Origin: Thermoflexales bacterium
Lineage (GTDB): Bacteria; Chloroflexota; Anaerolineae; B4-G1; SLSP01
NCBI GenBank assembly: GCA_015486785.1
Contig: WFQZ01000015.1
Location: forward strand, 1-9,053
Direction of reading: 5' to 3'
DNA: 9,053 bases
In this document: positions 1 through 5,067 of the stretch, in pieces
Position numbering within the stretch: position 1 is the stretch's first letter
Layout of the letters: every line of letters begins with the position of its first letter
Position numbers and translations under genes: made by a program
The notes under the pieces: model-generated
Database searches by the model: none
The model's input: the letters and a program-made list of their open reading frames with translations, nothing else
Told to the model about the DNA's origin: nothing

Positions 1-1
1 C

Positions 2-316
2 ACCCCACAGGCCACGCCGACCGTCGCCTGCGCTCCGGAGGATTTGTGGGTGGAAGCCTGGCCGGTGGAAAAACAGTACTCAATCTCCGGTGGCTGGACG
101 GTCAAGGTGTTCGCTCGCGGCCACGGCGGAAGTTGCGTCTACACCTACGCTTGGAACACGCCGGATAACGTCGTCGCCGGGCCGACCGCCGATTCGGTTT
201 TCTTCACCATCTCCACGCCCCGCAAGGACGGGAACATCGTGGGCACCGTTTGGGTGCTCGCCGGAGGCCAGAAGGCCCAGGTTGGCGTGTACGTCACGCC
301 GCCGGGCAGTAAATGA
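2..316 (+). CDS. C-terminal fragment of an unrecognised, probably exported protein with an Ig/PKD-like domain
   Basis: An open frame enters from the left edge and ends at TGA 314-316, giving about 104 visible residues; the start lies outside the window. The first visible residues form a Pro/Thr-rich stretch (TPQATPTVACAPEDL) of the kind that links domains in exported or surface proteins. The rest looks like one small beta-sandwich: alternating hydrophobic and polar strands, a GGSCVYTYAWN strand with the Cys-x-Tyr-x-Tyr-x-Trp pattern common in Ig-like and PKD-like folds, and a final strand ending VGVYVTPPGSK. Two cysteines (VAC and GGSC) could form a disulfide. The exported location and the fold are inferences from composition and strand pattern; I do not recognise the family and assign no function. 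It ends 24 nt before hutI, so the two could be co-transcribed, although the content suggests no shared pathway. Confidence 0.6.
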   Translation, partial: TPQATPTVACAPEDLWVEAWPVEKQYSISGGWTVKVFARGHGGSCVYTYAWNTPDNVVAGPTADSVFFTISTPRKDGNIVGTVWVLAGGQKAQVGVYVTPPGSK

Positions 317-328
317 TCCGCTAACGAC

Positions 329-334
329 AGGAGG
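329..334 (+). promoter_or_regulatory. Shine-Dalgarno of hutI
   Basis: A full AGGAGG sits six bases before ATG 341. It fixes the hutI start and shows that the gene has its own translation signal in the 24-nt gap after the upstream stop codon. Confidence 0.85.
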
Positions 335-340
335 CTCGCT

Positions 341-1618
341 ATGGACGTTGATCTGCTGGTACACTCAGCCGCGCAAGTGTGCGTGATTCCCCCAACGGCC
401 GGCGGGCCGCAGCGCGGTGAGCAACTCGGCGAACTGGGCATCATCCCCGATGGCGCGGTGGCGATCAAAGAGCGGCAGGTTGTCGCCGTGGGTCCCACGG
501 CGGAAGTGCGCTCGCAGGTGCGGGCACGCCGTGAGCTGGACGCGGCGGGGAAAGTGGTCGTGCCGGGCTTCGTTGATCCGCACACGCACTTGGTTTGGCA
601 CGGCGACCGCGCCGCAGAGTTCGAGCAGCGCATCGCCGGAGCCACGTACATGGAAATTATGGCCGCCGGCGGCGGAATTATGTCCACCGTGCGGGCTACG
701 CGCTCCGTTTCCGTGCCGCAACTGATCCGCGAACTCAAGCAGCGGCTGGATCGCCATCTGGCGCACGGCGCGACCACCGTCGAGGTGAAGACCGGCTACG
801 GGCTGGAGACGGCGGCGGAGTTGCGCTTGCTGGAGGCCGTGGTCATGGCCGGTCGCACGCACCCGCTGACGGTCGTGCCCACGTTTTTGGGGGCGCACGC
901 CATTCCCGCTTCGTATCAGGGGCGGGCCGAAGCCTACGTCACGCTGGTGATTGAAGAAATGCTGCCCGCCGTGGCGGAAAAATCCCGCCGCTTGGGCTTG
1001 AGTGCCCCGCCGTTCTGCGACGTGTTTTGTGAACGGGGCGCGTTTGACCTATCCCAAACGGAGCGCATCTTGCGGGCGGCGAAATCCCTCGGCTTCCCGC
1101 TCAAAGTCCACGTGGACGAGTTCGCGCCGCTGGGTGGGACGCGCCTGGCCGTGGAACTGGGCGCGACCTCGGCGGATCACCTCGTCACCACGCCGCCGGA
1201 GGACATCGCCGCGCTGGGAAACTCGGAGACCATCGCCGTCTCGCTGCCTTGCACGCCCTTCGGCCTGGGGCAGTGTGACTACACCCCGGCACAAGCGATC
1301 CTCGCCGCGGGCGGAGCGTTAGCCCTGGCGACGGACTGTAACCCCGGCACCGCCTGGTGCCACTCCATGCCCTTCGCCATCGCGCTGGCCTGCCGCTATC
1401 TGCGCCTGACGCCTCGTCAGGCACTCGCCGCCGCCACGCTGAACGCGGCCTTCGCCGTCGGACTGGGCCACAAAGTGGGCAGCCTTTCCCCCGGCTACGA
1501 TGGCGACCTGCTGATCCTGGACATGCCCGACTATCGCCATCTCGGCTACCGCTTCGGCGATAACCCCGTGCTCACCGTGGTGAAGCAAGGCCGGGTGGTG
1601 TGGGAAAGAGCGCGCTGA
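341..1618 (+). CDS. hutI: Imidazolonepropionase (imidazolone-5-propanoate hydrolase)
   Basis: Cytosolic metal-dependent amidohydrolase that opens 4-imidazolone-5-propanoate to N-formimino-L-glutamate, the third step of histidine degradation. The 425 residues match the usual family length. Visible hallmarks are the metal-binding DPHTHLVW with H81 and H83, the family stretch GATYMEIMAAGGGIMSTV, EVKTGYGLE, VPTFLGAHA, KVHVDEF with H257, SADHL with H280, and LATDCNPGT with D332. H81, H83, H257 and D332 correspond to the metal ligands known for the Bacillus enzyme. The C-terminal strands (GDLLILDMPDY, then VVKQGRVVW) rebuild the small composite beta domain typical of amidohydrolases. An AGGAGG six bases upstream supports ATG 341. 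No hutU, hutH or hutG is visible next to it: the preceding gene is an unrelated protein and the following sequence is a repeat-bearing spacer, so this hutI is either solitary or the tail of a cluster further left. Identification is very secure. Confidence 0.96.
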   Translation: MDVDLLVHSAAQVCVIPPTAGGPQRGEQLGELGIIPDGAVAIKERQVVAVGPTAEVRSQVRARRELDAAGKVVVPGFVDPHTHLVWHGDRAAEFEQRIAGATYMEIMAAGGGIMSTVRATRSVSVPQLIRELKQRLDRHLAHGATTVEVKTGYGLETAAELRLLEAVVMAGRTHPLTVVPTFLGAHAIPASYQGRAEAYVTLVIEEMLPAVAEKSRRLGLSAPPFCDVFCERGAFDLSQTERILRAAKSLGFPLKVHVDEFAPLGGTRLAVELGATSADHLVTTPPEDIAALGNSETIAVSLPCTPFGLGQCDYTPAQAILAAGGALALATDCNPGTAWCHSMPFAIALACRYLRLTPRQALAAATLNAAFAVGLGHKVGSLSPGYDGDLLILDMPDYRHLGYRFGDNPVLTVVKQGRVVWERAR

Positions 1619-1637
1619 ACCGACCGCAATGTAACCT

Positions 1638-1705
1638 TTCACCGCAAGAGACACAGAGCACGCAGAGAGAAAGAATGCTGCGCCTTCCGCCCCTCTCGCG
1701 GTGAA
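1638..1705 (+). repeat. Imperfect inverted repeat downstream of hutI (dispersed-repeat type)
   Basis: Left arm TTCACCGCAAGAG (1638-1650) is the reverse complement of right arm CTCTCGCGGTGAA (1693-1705) with one mismatch in 13. Between them lies purine-rich ACACAGAGCACGCAGAGAGAAAG. It begins 19 nt after the hutI stop. The arms with a CACAGAG-type interior look like the dispersed intergenic repeats common in environmental bacterial genomes. That likeness is from memory, not from a search. There is no T-run after the right arm, so it is not a standard intrinsic terminator, although the long hairpin could still protect the hutI mRNA 3' end. Confidence 0.6.
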
Positions 1706-1799
1706 CTAACCGCCCGTTGAGCGTCATCCCTCACCTTGAGCAACGGCGGATTGACCTTGAGCCGGTTTCCCTCCGCGTGCTCCGCCCCTCTCGCGGTGA
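1686..1799 (+). repeat. Pair of 19-bp exact direct repeats in the hutI-thrS spacer
   Basis: TCCGCCCCTCTCGCGGTGA occurs at 1686-1704 and again, identical, at 1781-1799. The first copy is also the right arm of the inverted repeat starting at 1638, so either copy could pair with the same left arm. Between them are a possible bulged hairpin (CCGTTG 1714-1719 with CAACGG 1741-1746, extended by CCG/CGG around one bulged C) and a nine-base repeat ACCTTGAGC at 1733-1741 and 1754-1762. I see no convincing gene in 1619-1817. The pattern suggests a partly duplicated repeat unit immediately upstream of the thrS promoter. Confidence 0.65.
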
Positions 1800-1817
1800 G
1801 AAAAATCACCCCGCTCC

Positions 1818-1846
1818 TTGACACGCCGCCCTGTTGTGACTATAAT
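1818..1846 (+). promoter_or_regulatory. Consensus housekeeping promoter for the thrS T-box transcript
   Basis: A perfect -35 (TTGACA, 1818-1823) and a perfect -10 (TATAAT, 1841-1846) are separated by exactly 17 bp. Transcription should begin near 1852-1856, just before the first helix of the T-box leader. A strong constitutive promoter followed by a conditional terminator is the expected arrangement for a T-box operon. In DNA this GC-rich, finding both perfect hexamers at ideal spacing is very unlikely by chance. Confidence 0.93.
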
Positions 1847-2046
1847 GCGTGCAATTGAACAAGCCAAAGCGTGGAGCGGGACGAGTACCCGTGCGGAACG
1901 TGTCAGGGAGAGGCGGTCGTGGACTGCAAGCCGCCTTCACCGGAAGCCGGAGAAAACCCCCCGCGAGCGGAATCTGGAACGAGGTATCTAGTAAAGATTC
2001 ACGGGTCGGCCCGTTATCGCCGTCAGAGTGCCGGTTGACGCCGGAA

Positions 2047-2081
2047 CTTGGGTGGAACCACGTGGTGCCCCGCGTCCCAAG
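2047..2081 (+). promoter_or_regulatory. T-box antiterminator
   Basis: CTTGGG (2047-2052) pairs perfectly with CCCAAG (2076-2081). The seven-base bulge TGGAACC (2053-2059) presents TGGA to the tRNA acceptor end. The upper helix is ACG (2060-2062) with CGT (2073-2075). The 3' half of this fold uses bases 2073-2081, which belong to the left arm and loop of the terminator, so the two structures exclude each other as in characterised transcriptional T-boxes. Confidence 0.88.
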
Positions 2082-2104
2082 AGGATGCGGGGCACTTTTC
2101 GTTT
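2065..2104 (+). terminator. Intrinsic terminator of the thrS T-box
   Basis: Left arm GTGCCCCGCGTCC (2065-2077) pairs with right arm GGATGCGGGGCAC (2083-2095): 13 pairs including one G-U, with loop CAAGA. The T-rich tail TTTTCGTTT follows at 2096-2104. It should form when tRNA-Thr is charged and the antiterminator is not stabilised, stopping transcription 45 nt before the thrS start codon. Confidence 0.92.
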
Positions 2105-2137
2105 GGCACTAACCAGTTTCTTCGTTAGATTATTTTC

Positions 2138-2143
2138 AGGAGG
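2138..2143 (+). promoter_or_regulatory. Shine-Dalgarno of thrS
   Basis: A full AGGAGG is placed six bases before ATG 2150 and lies downstream of the terminator. It therefore stays accessible in the read-through transcript. It also fixes the thrS start, which matters because the protein begins without the usual TGS domain. Confidence 0.9.
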
Positions 2144-2149
2144 TACATC

Positions 2150-3928
2150 ATGGATGCTGAGTATCGTGAAAGTCAGTTGTATCGTATCCGCCACTCGGCG
2201 GCGCACTTGATGGCTGCCGCGGTGTTGGAAATGTTCCCCGAAGGGAAAGTCGCCATCGGCCCGCCCATTGAGGATGGCTTCTACTACGACTTCGATTTGC
2301 CCCGCCCGCTGACCATGGACGACTTGGAGAAGATTGAGGCGCGGATGCGCGAGCTGATCGCCGAGCACCACGACTTCATCTACCAGGAGATTGACCCGGA
2401 CGAGGCGCGCAAGCTGTTTGCCGATCAGCCCTACAAGCTGGAACTGATCGCGGACATCCTGGAGCGCGGCACGGATGAGTACGGCGAGCGCACGGCTCAA
2501 CCGGTCCTCTCCATTTACAAGAGCGGCCCCTTCGTCGACTTGTGCCGTGGGCCGCACGTCGCCAACTCCAAGGAAATCAACCCCAAGGCGGTCAAGCTGC
2601 TGAGCGTGGCCGGGGCCTACTGGCGCGGCGACGCCGACCGCCCGATGTTGCAGCGCATCTACGGCACCGCCTGGCCCACACCCAAGGAGCTGCGGGCTTA
2701 TCTCAAGTGGCGCGAGGAAGTCCAGAAGCGCGACCACCGCAAGTTGATCAAGCAGCTAGACCTGCTCTCCTTCCACGAGGAGGCCGGGCCGGGCCTGGCC
2801 TACTGGCATCCCAAAGGCGCGATGATGCGCAAGATCATTGAGGACTTCTGGCGCGAACGTCACCTTGAAGGCGGCTATGACTTCGTCGTCACCCCGCACC
2901 TCGGCAAGGCCTGGCTCTGGCAGACCTCCGGGCACCTGGATTTCTACCGCGAAAGCATGTACTCCCCGATGGACGTGGACGGTCAAGAGTACTTCATCAA
3001 GCCGATGAATTGCCCCTTCCACATCCTGATCTACAAGACCCGCTTGCGCTCCTACCGCGAACTGCCGTTGCGCTGGGCGGAGCTGGGGACTGTCTACCGC
3101 TACGAAAAGAGCGGCGTGCTCCACGGCCTGTTGCGGGTGCGCGGCTTTACCCAGGATGATGCGCACATCTTCTGTACGCCCGACCAGATTGAAGACGAAA
3201 TCCTGCGCGTGCTGCGCTTCTCCATCTCCATCCTCAACGCTTTCGGCTTTGAGGACATCCAAGCGTACCTCTCCACCCGCCCGGAGAAGGCCGTGGGCGA
3301 GCCGGAACGCTGGGAGCAAGCGCAAGCCTCACTCCAACGCGCCATTGAGGCCGAAGGTATCGCCTACGAGGTGGACGAGGGCGGCGGGGCGTTCTACGGC
3401 CCCAAGATTGACCTGAAAATCAAAGACGCGCTGGGCCGCTCCTGGCAGCTTTCCACCATCCAGTTTGACTTCAACCTGCCGGAGCGGTTTGACATGTCCT
3501 ACATCGCCGAGGACGGCGCGGAGCATCGCCCCTACATGGTGCATCGCGCCCTGCTGGGATCGCTGGAGCGGTTCTTCGGCATCCTCGTGGAGCACTACGC
3601 CGGCGCGTTCCCCGTCTGGCTGGCCCCGGAGCAAGCTCGCTTGATCCCCATCGCCGACCGGCATGTGGCCTACGCCCGCCAGGTGGAAGATCAATTGCGC
3701 CAAGCGCATATCCGCGTGTACACGGACGCCTCCTCTTCCCGGATGAACGCCAAGATTCGTGATGCCCAGATGCAGAAGATTCCCTACATGCTGGTGATCG
3801 GCGATCAGGAAGTGGAAGCCAACACCGTCGCCGTGCGCCTGCGCAGCGGAAAGCGGCTGGGCGCACTTTCTCCGGCTGATTTCATCGCCCACGTGGCGCA
3901 AGCCGTGGCCCAACGGGCACTCGAATGA
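2150..3928 (+). CDS. thrS: Threonine--tRNA ligase lacking the N-terminal TGS domain
   Basis: Class II synthetase that activates threonine and charges tRNA-Thr. At 592 residues it is about 50 shorter than the E. coli enzyme (642), and the missing part is the N-terminal TGS domain: residue 12 onward already reads as the start of the editing domain (RIRHSAAHLMAAAVLEMFP). The editing centre is intact, with H15xxxH19 and VDLC132RGPH136, the ligands that clear Ser-tRNA-Thr. The catalytic core holds the zinc ligands C288 (MNCPFH), H339 (DDAHIFC) and H465 (MVHRALLGS), plus motif 2 (VYRYEKSGVLHGLLRVRGF) and motif 3 (LLGSLERFFGILVEHYAG). The anticodon-binding domain runs from about PVWLAPEQ to the end. 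ATG 2150 has an ideal AGGAGG, and the T-box terminator lies just upstream, so the short N-terminus is not a mis-called start. The stop overlaps the mnmA start as ATGA. Expression should rise when tRNA-Thr is uncharged. Confidence 0.97.
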   Translation: MDAEYRESQLYRIRHSAAHLMAAAVLEMFPEGKVAIGPPIEDGFYYDFDLPRPLTMDDLEKIEARMRELIAEHHDFIYQEIDPDEARKLFADQPYKLELIADILERGTDEYGERTAQPVLSIYKSGPFVDLCRGPHVANSKEINPKAVKLLSVAGAYWRGDADRPMLQRIYGTAWPTPKELRAYLKWREEVQKRDHRKLIKQLDLLSFHEEAGPGLAYWHPKGAMMRKIIEDFWRERHLEGGYDFVVTPHLGKAWLWQTSGHLDFYRESMYSPMDVDGQEYFIKPMNCPFHILIYKTRLRSYRELPLRWAELGTVYRYEKSGVLHGLLRVRGFTQDDAHIFCTPDQIEDEILRVLRFSISILNAFGFEDIQAYLSTRPEKAVGEPERWEQAQASLQRAIEAEGIAYEVDEGGGAFYGPKIDLKIKDALGRSWQLSTIQFDFNLPERFDMSYIAEDGAEHRPYMVHRALLGSLERFFGILVEHYAGAFPVWLAPEQARLIPIADRHVAYARQVEDQLRQAHIRVYTDASSSRMNAKIRDAQMQKIPYMLVIGDQEVEANTVAVRLRSGKRLGALSPADFIAHVAQAVAQRALE

Positions 3929-5043
3929 CTCCATCGGCCCCGGACAACACACAGAGCGCGGGTCTCTCCGCGCTCTGTGCGCCTCCGCCCGACGGCAACC
4001 GCCGCGTGATCGTGGGGCTGAGCGGCGGGGTGGATAGCTCCGTGGCGGCGGCCTTGCTCCTGGAGCGCGGCTGGGAGGTGATCGGCGCGGCCTTGCGCCT
4101 CTGGCACGCCACCGCCGCGCCTTCCTTCGATGACGCTGCCGCCGTCGCTGCCGCGCTGGGCATCCCCTTCCGCGTGCTGGACGTGCGCGAGCAGTTCTAC
4201 CACACGGTTGTCGTACCCTTCGCGGCTGAGTACGCGCGAGGCCGCACCCCCAACCCCTGCGTGTTCTGCAATCCCGGCCTCAAGTTCGCCGCCCTGCTGA
4301 GCGAGGCCGAGCGGCGCGACGCCGCCTGGATCGCCAGCGGACACTACGCCCGCATCATCCGCGCGGCAGACGGCACCGCGCATCTGCACCGAGCGCGTTC
4401 CCTGCGGCAGGATCAGGCCTACATGCTCTACCGGCTCACCCAGCGACACTTGCGCCGCTTACTCCTCCCGCTGGGCGAACTGCCCGACAAAGCCACCGTC
4501 CGCCAACTGGCGCGGCGATTCCGCCTGCCCGGCGCGGCGCGGCGCGATAGCCAAGACCTGTGCTTCGTGAACGGCGACTATCGTCCCCTGCTGCGGCAAC
4601 TGCACCCCCAGAGCGTCCGCCCCGGCCCGATCCTGGACGAGGACGGCCACGTGCTGGGCACGCACCGGGGCTTGAGTGCCTACACCGTGGGCCAGCGGAG
4701 CGGACTGCGCATCTCCGCGCCGCAGCGGCTGTACGTGCTGCGTCTGCTGCCGGAGCAAAACGCGCTCCTCGTCGGCCCGGCGGAGCGGCTGTGGCAACGA
4801 CAATGCTCGTTGGAGTCGGTCACTTTCACCGTTGCGCCGCCGGAATCGCCTTTCCGTGCCCAAACCCGCGTCCGTTACCACGCCCCGTTGGCCCCGTCCA
4901 CCGTCCGCCTGCTGCCGGAGGCGCGGGCCGAGGTCACCTTTGATGAGCCGCAGCGCGGCCCGGCCCCCGGTCAATCCCTCGTCTGGTATCGCGGCGACGA
5001 GGTGCTGGGCGGCGGCGTGATTACCGCCTCGCGGGCGGCGTAG
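3925..5043 (+). CDS. mnmA: tRNA-specific 2-thiouridylase MnmA
   Basis: Cytosolic enzyme that uses ATP and a relayed sulfur to make 2-thiouridine at the wobble position (U34) of tRNA-Lys, -Glu and -Gln. The 372 residues match family length. The PP-loop is LSGGVDSSVAA (S33 to S39). The catalytic cysteines are C112 in TPNPCVFCN and C213 in DSQDLCF. Other hallmarks are SGHYARI, RQDQAYMLYRLTQ, RPGPILDEDGHVLGTHRG, YTVGQRSGL and the C-terminal GPAPGQSLVWY. The ATG shares ATGA with the thrS stop and has no clear SD, so translation is probably coupled. The first 27 residues are a Ser/Ala/Pro-rich extension before the expected RRVIVGLSGG start, and they encode a perfect 12-bp palindrome (3950-3979). 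A start at GTG 4006 (345 aa) would remove the extension but has no SD, so I prefer 3925. Pairing with thrS makes sense as tRNA biology, though MnmA does not act on tRNA-Thr. Confidence 0.95.
   Translation: MTPSAPDNTQSAGLSALCAPPPDGNRRVIVGLSGGVDSSVAAALLLERGWEVIGAALRLWHATAAPSFDDAAAVAAALGIPFRVLDVREQFYHTVVVPFAAEYARGRTPNPCVFCNPGLKFAALLSEAERRDAAWIASGHYARIIRAADGTAHLHRARSLRQDQAYMLYRLTQRHLRRLLLPLGELPDKATVRQLARRFRLPGAARRDSQDLCFVNGDYRPLLRQLHPQSVRPGPILDEDGHVLGTHRGLSAYTVGQRSGLRISAPQRLYVLRLLPEQNALLVGPAERLWQRQCSLESVTFTVAPPESPFRAQTRVRYHAPLAPSTVRLLPEARAEVTFDEPQRGPAPGQSLVWYRGDEVLGGGVITASRAA
3950..3979 (+). repeat. Perfect 12-bp inverted repeat inside the 5' end of mnmA
   Basis: CACAGAGCGCGG (3950-3961) and CCGCGCTCTGTG (3968-3979) are exact reverse complements around the six-base loop GTCTCT. 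The mRNA hairpin would begin 25 nt after the mnmA ATG. ACACAGAGCGCG (3949-3960) matches 11 of 12 bases of ACACAGAGCACG (1651-1662) in the hutI-thrS spacer, so both may derive from one dispersed repeat family. There is no following T-run, so it is not a standard terminator. Confidence 0.75.
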
Positions 5044-5057
5044 TATAATCCGCCGCC
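5034..5057 (+). promoter_or_regulatory. Hairpin at the mnmA stop, abutting the next gene's SD; contains a TATAAT
   Basis: GGCGGCG (5034-5040) and CGCCGCC (5051-5057) form a perfect seven-pair stem. The ten-base loop TAGTATAATC begins with the mnmA stop codon (TAG 5041-5043). The stem ends directly against GGAGG (5058-5062) of the following gene. The loop also holds TATAAT (5044-5049), but the 17-bp-upstream position reads TTACCG (5021-5026), a poor -35, and transcription from it would start almost on the SD. I read it as a possible coupling structure first and a weak promoter second. Confidence 0.45.
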
Positions 5058-5062
5058 GGAGG
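5058..5062 (+). promoter_or_regulatory. Shine-Dalgarno of the YibE/F gene
   Basis: GGAGG with a five-base spacer points to ATG 5068 as the start. A GTG at 5062 in the same frame would add two residues, but its first base is the last G of the SD itself, so it is not a credible start. Confidence 0.85.
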
Positions 5063-5067
5063 TGACT

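Larger units (their letters stand above)
1855..2104 (+). promoter_or_regulatory. T-box riboswitch leader controlling thrS (threonine-tRNA sensing)
   Basis: The leader RNA binds uncharged tRNA-Thr and decides between termination and read-through into thrS. Parts that can be drawn by hand: the Stem I base GCGGG 1876-1880 with CCCGC 1960-1964; AGTA of the specifier loop at 1884-1887; a distal Stem I helix AGGCGG 1911-1916 with CCGCCT 1931-1936; Stem II AATCT 1971-1975 with AGATT 1995-1999, holding GAAC/AGTA S-turn-like segments; a IIA/B-like hairpin CGGG 2002-2005 with CCCG 2010-2013 followed by TTATC; Stem III CGTCA 2021-2025 with TGACG 2036-2040; and the T-box sequence GGGTGGAACCACG 2050-2062. 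The best specifier candidate is ACC (Thr) at 1956-1958 on the 3' side of the specifier loop. A second ACC at 1939-1941 fits the fold less well. The TGGA bulge implies a tRNA-Thr with discriminator U. The specifier choice is inference; the class is secure. Confidence 0.93.

Noticed and set aside
1849..2112. Open frame of 87 codons across the T-box leader
   Set aside because: It lies entirely within a structured T-box RNA, has no SD, and its codons coincide with paired stems. The structural explanation is far stronger than a coding one.
2109..2128. Small hairpin CTAAC/GTTAG between the T-box terminator and the thrS SD
   Set aside because: Only five mostly A-T pairs with a ten-base loop. It is probably a chance pairing, and the T-box already explains the regulation.
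2756..3325. Long minus-strand open frames across thrS, hutI, mnmA, YibE/F and smc
   Set aside because: These arise from GC-rich codon bias opposite well-supported plus-strand genes. Their products are Arg/Gln/His/Gly-rich with no recognisable domain.
3950..3979. Intrinsic terminator between thrS and mnmA
   Set aside because: The stem is strong, but the 3' flank is CGCCTCCGCC with no T-run, and the mnmA frame reads straight through it.
5062..5067. GTG start for the YibE/F gene
   Set aside because: The GTG overlaps the GGAGG Shine-Dalgarno itself, whereas ATG 5068 has that SD at a normal five-base distance.
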